A stretch of DNA of 64,000 bases, taken from Chloroflexota bacterium. Its GTDB lineage: Bacteria; Chloroflexota; Dehalococcoidia; SM23-28-2; RBG-16-64-32. The DNA is taken from positions 56,381-120,380 of the forward strand of contig JAJCYV010000026.1 of assembly GCA_029262695.1 (NCBI GenBank), given 5' to 3'. The notes beneath the pieces are model-generated. The model saw nothing but the letters and a program-made list of their open reading frames with translations, had not been told where the DNA came from and searched no databases. The position numbers were made by a program, and so were the translations under genes. Of the stretch, positions 63,801-64,000 are shown one piece after another (position 1 is the stretch's first letter; the number at the start of each line of letters is the position of its first letter).

Positions 63801-64000
63801 TTACCCTGAGCTGCGGCAGCGGTACGGTCGCCGCCCCCAACCCGACGACCGCCAGCGAACTCAACCCCGCCTCCTTCACCGTCACCGGCTTCAGCGGCGA
63901 CCCCAACTGCACCGCCACCGAGAGCCCCGTACCCGCCGGCTACACTTCGACCGGCACCTGTGTCGCAGCGCTAGTAGCCGTTGGCCAGTGCACGATCACC
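60881..64000 (+). CDS. Large secreted/surface protein with vWA domain and tandem repeats (3' end outside window)
   Basis: An open frame of 1040 codons to the window edge, missing from the ORF track because it has no stop here. Starting at GTG 60881: a signal or anchor helix (about 11-32), Cys-rich beta domains (about 40-455), a von Willebrand A domain (about 463-655) with a complete MIDAS, DSSGS near 475, WTN near 545 and SDGEPT near 570, then a SpaA-like region and at least three repeats of 90 or so residues (starting about 772, 861 and 954), each with a VxKDFSD or VLKDF strand and ending CTITNT. Short Thr/Ser/Asn-rich segments suggest an adhesin or sheath protein. Confidence 0.88.
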   Translation, partial: MSPVPALSSRPGNLILVLLVGLVAAFALVISTGGPSSSIAATCGPEGGPGVVTDRGEYLGGETAIITGCGLDAYAGLNLTLRITHPDLVEDTDTVVPGPEGDFTYNYVVPAKVGQFTVDILSGITVLATTTFLDNHHVEPEQLTFVVEAGSDPPAQTFDFIGPITCSDGTVTDNRSWISTSPSGAYTNSAYVPGPASSTEQPKADWSNSSNRLAIVGAIINDSTSGSVGILDAWTTGTTHSVSAGTDRLLLVGVYGEDSGAINSVNTVTWGGQTLTEVNEATVGSGYSNLVWMGYLDAAGIAAASGSTIVATWSGAAPNNTVMYAAVTLENVDQTTPVSGSSTGTATSAGAVQIASALSVDSGDMAVYVTVSGDVNETHTADDNYTEGTEQSSGGNAQVASNATKAIVSDSDKLTVTVNIASAALAKGTYTGTVTVDATGTSCGSARSVAITLHVIEPNPPLAASCGVDMVLVIDSSGSISGSELSVLKAAFNDFVDAFLPGTPTEIAIVEFDTNASVTQGFTTNTTSLHSAINGASSGGWTNWDDALYDARNLFPNRSNPDLIILASDGEPTARYGHLSQTTQTNLTTALALPPAMAEADLAKAAGIHIKTLGIGTSVDTGSLAAISSGSEVITSAFDQLALDMAALAEDLCGGTITVHKVIDQDGNTGTTGDQSDGVAWTFSTNVDSPDSSTPPSGNTAGDGKINFDIDLGVDDSATVDVTETVKSGFAFISASCTDGSPIGTPSGTAVNDIVLGPQDIVNCTFYNQPATTFDVLKDFVPNSAASVTVALSCASGSVTPASASATEASPATFSVTGYTGDPNCTAIETPIPAGYTSTGTCNGALIAVGQCTITNTERTGTVTVNKDFSDNNVADVTIGLICTSGSITNDDVTASEADPANFTVTGFNAGATCTATEGVPPGYTADQSNCLSVAVVDAGNASCTITNTLNSANFTVKKDFSDKPLTDTTTVSVTLSCGSGTVAAPNPTTASELNPASFTVTGFSGDPNCTATESPVPAGYTSTGTCVAALVAVGQCTIT
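63192..64000 (+). repeat. Tandem protein-coding repeats of the surface protein
   Basis: Three consecutive units of about 270-280 bases beginning near 63192, 63463 and 63741. Units 1 and 3 are closest (shared SVTVALSC/SVTLSC, FSVTGYTGDPNCTA/FTVTGFSGDPNCTA and PAGYTSTGTC), suggesting recent duplication or exchange. The array continues past the window. Confidence 0.8.

Overview
The window is a high-GC, densely packed bacterial chromosome segment with no prophage, no recognisable insertion sequence and no CRISPR array. The gene set suggests a Chloroflexota bacterium, probably near Dehalococcoidia; this is an inference from content and style, not a phylogenetic result. It includes a class A RNase P RNA, a PyrR-attenuated pyrimidine operon with a B-type PyrD and PyrK, RNase J, a family 4 uracil-DNA glycosylase, separate TatA and TatB/TatC loci, several tiny zinc-ribbon proteins, a MurE without the usual diaminopimelate motif, and many genes with a -10 box 7-9 bases before the start codon and no Shine-Dalgarno.

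Layout. 0-2 kb: murE and the RNase P RNA (minus). 2-5 kb: a tight minus-strand operon of a coiled-coil zinc-ribbon protein, a large serine recombinase and RNase HI. 5-8.4 kb: a core operon yceD-rpmF-small protein-fabD-fabG-nusB-acpP. 8.4-14.4 kb: tatB, tatC, UDG, rnj, ftsK, then an unexplained structured stretch and a strong terminator. 14.8-20.5 kb: acetyltransferases, uvrB, YbaK, a cation-efflux-like gene with a borrowed 5' end, a small monooxygenase-fold protein and an enoyl-CoA hydratase. 20.6-25.7 kb: a Re-citrate/homocitrate synthase-like enzyme, a FabH-like enzyme and a cysteinyl-tRNA synthetase fused to a glycosyltransferase-like domain. 25.7-34.9 kb: accessory metabolism (MATE pump, acetoacetate decarboxylase family, FAD enzyme, MaoC-type hydratases, hydrolase, ThiS-like protein, Fur-family regulator with a nickel/cobalt-type transporter, SDR, Rieske protein).

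35-44 kb holds the pyrimidine operon pyrR-pyrB-pyrC-carA-(GNAT)-(membrane protein)-carB-pyrK behind a PyrR-binding attenuator; pyrD lies apart at 50 kb. 44-51.8 kb: cupredoxin, MBL hydrolase, amt-glnB with a stand-alone winged-helix regulator, an Mrp ATPase, pyrD and a phosphoesterase. 51.85 kb: tRNA-Pro(TGG), followed by an HD-GYP gene and then a degenerate copy of the tRNA 3' end, which looks like a small or decayed tRNA-targeted island. 53.7-60.6 kb: small proteins, tatA, a membrane-anchored cyclophilin, a two-hotdog dehydratase, a TolB-like lipoprotein and a MacB/LolCDE-type ABC pair.

The last 3 kb is the start of a very large secreted or surface protein (von Willebrand A domain plus roughly 90-residue tandem repeats). 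It is absent from the ORF track because it runs off the window. It sits behind a strong promoter and a leader that can fold into a three-way junction ending at the start codon.

The points most worth following up are the CysS-glycosyltransferase fusion, the serine recombinase that has lost its catalytic arginines inside a housekeeping operon, the pyr attenuator whose terminator arm appears to double as the ribosome binding site, the chimeric efflux gene, the tRNA-flanked HD-GYP gene and the structured leader of the surface protein.
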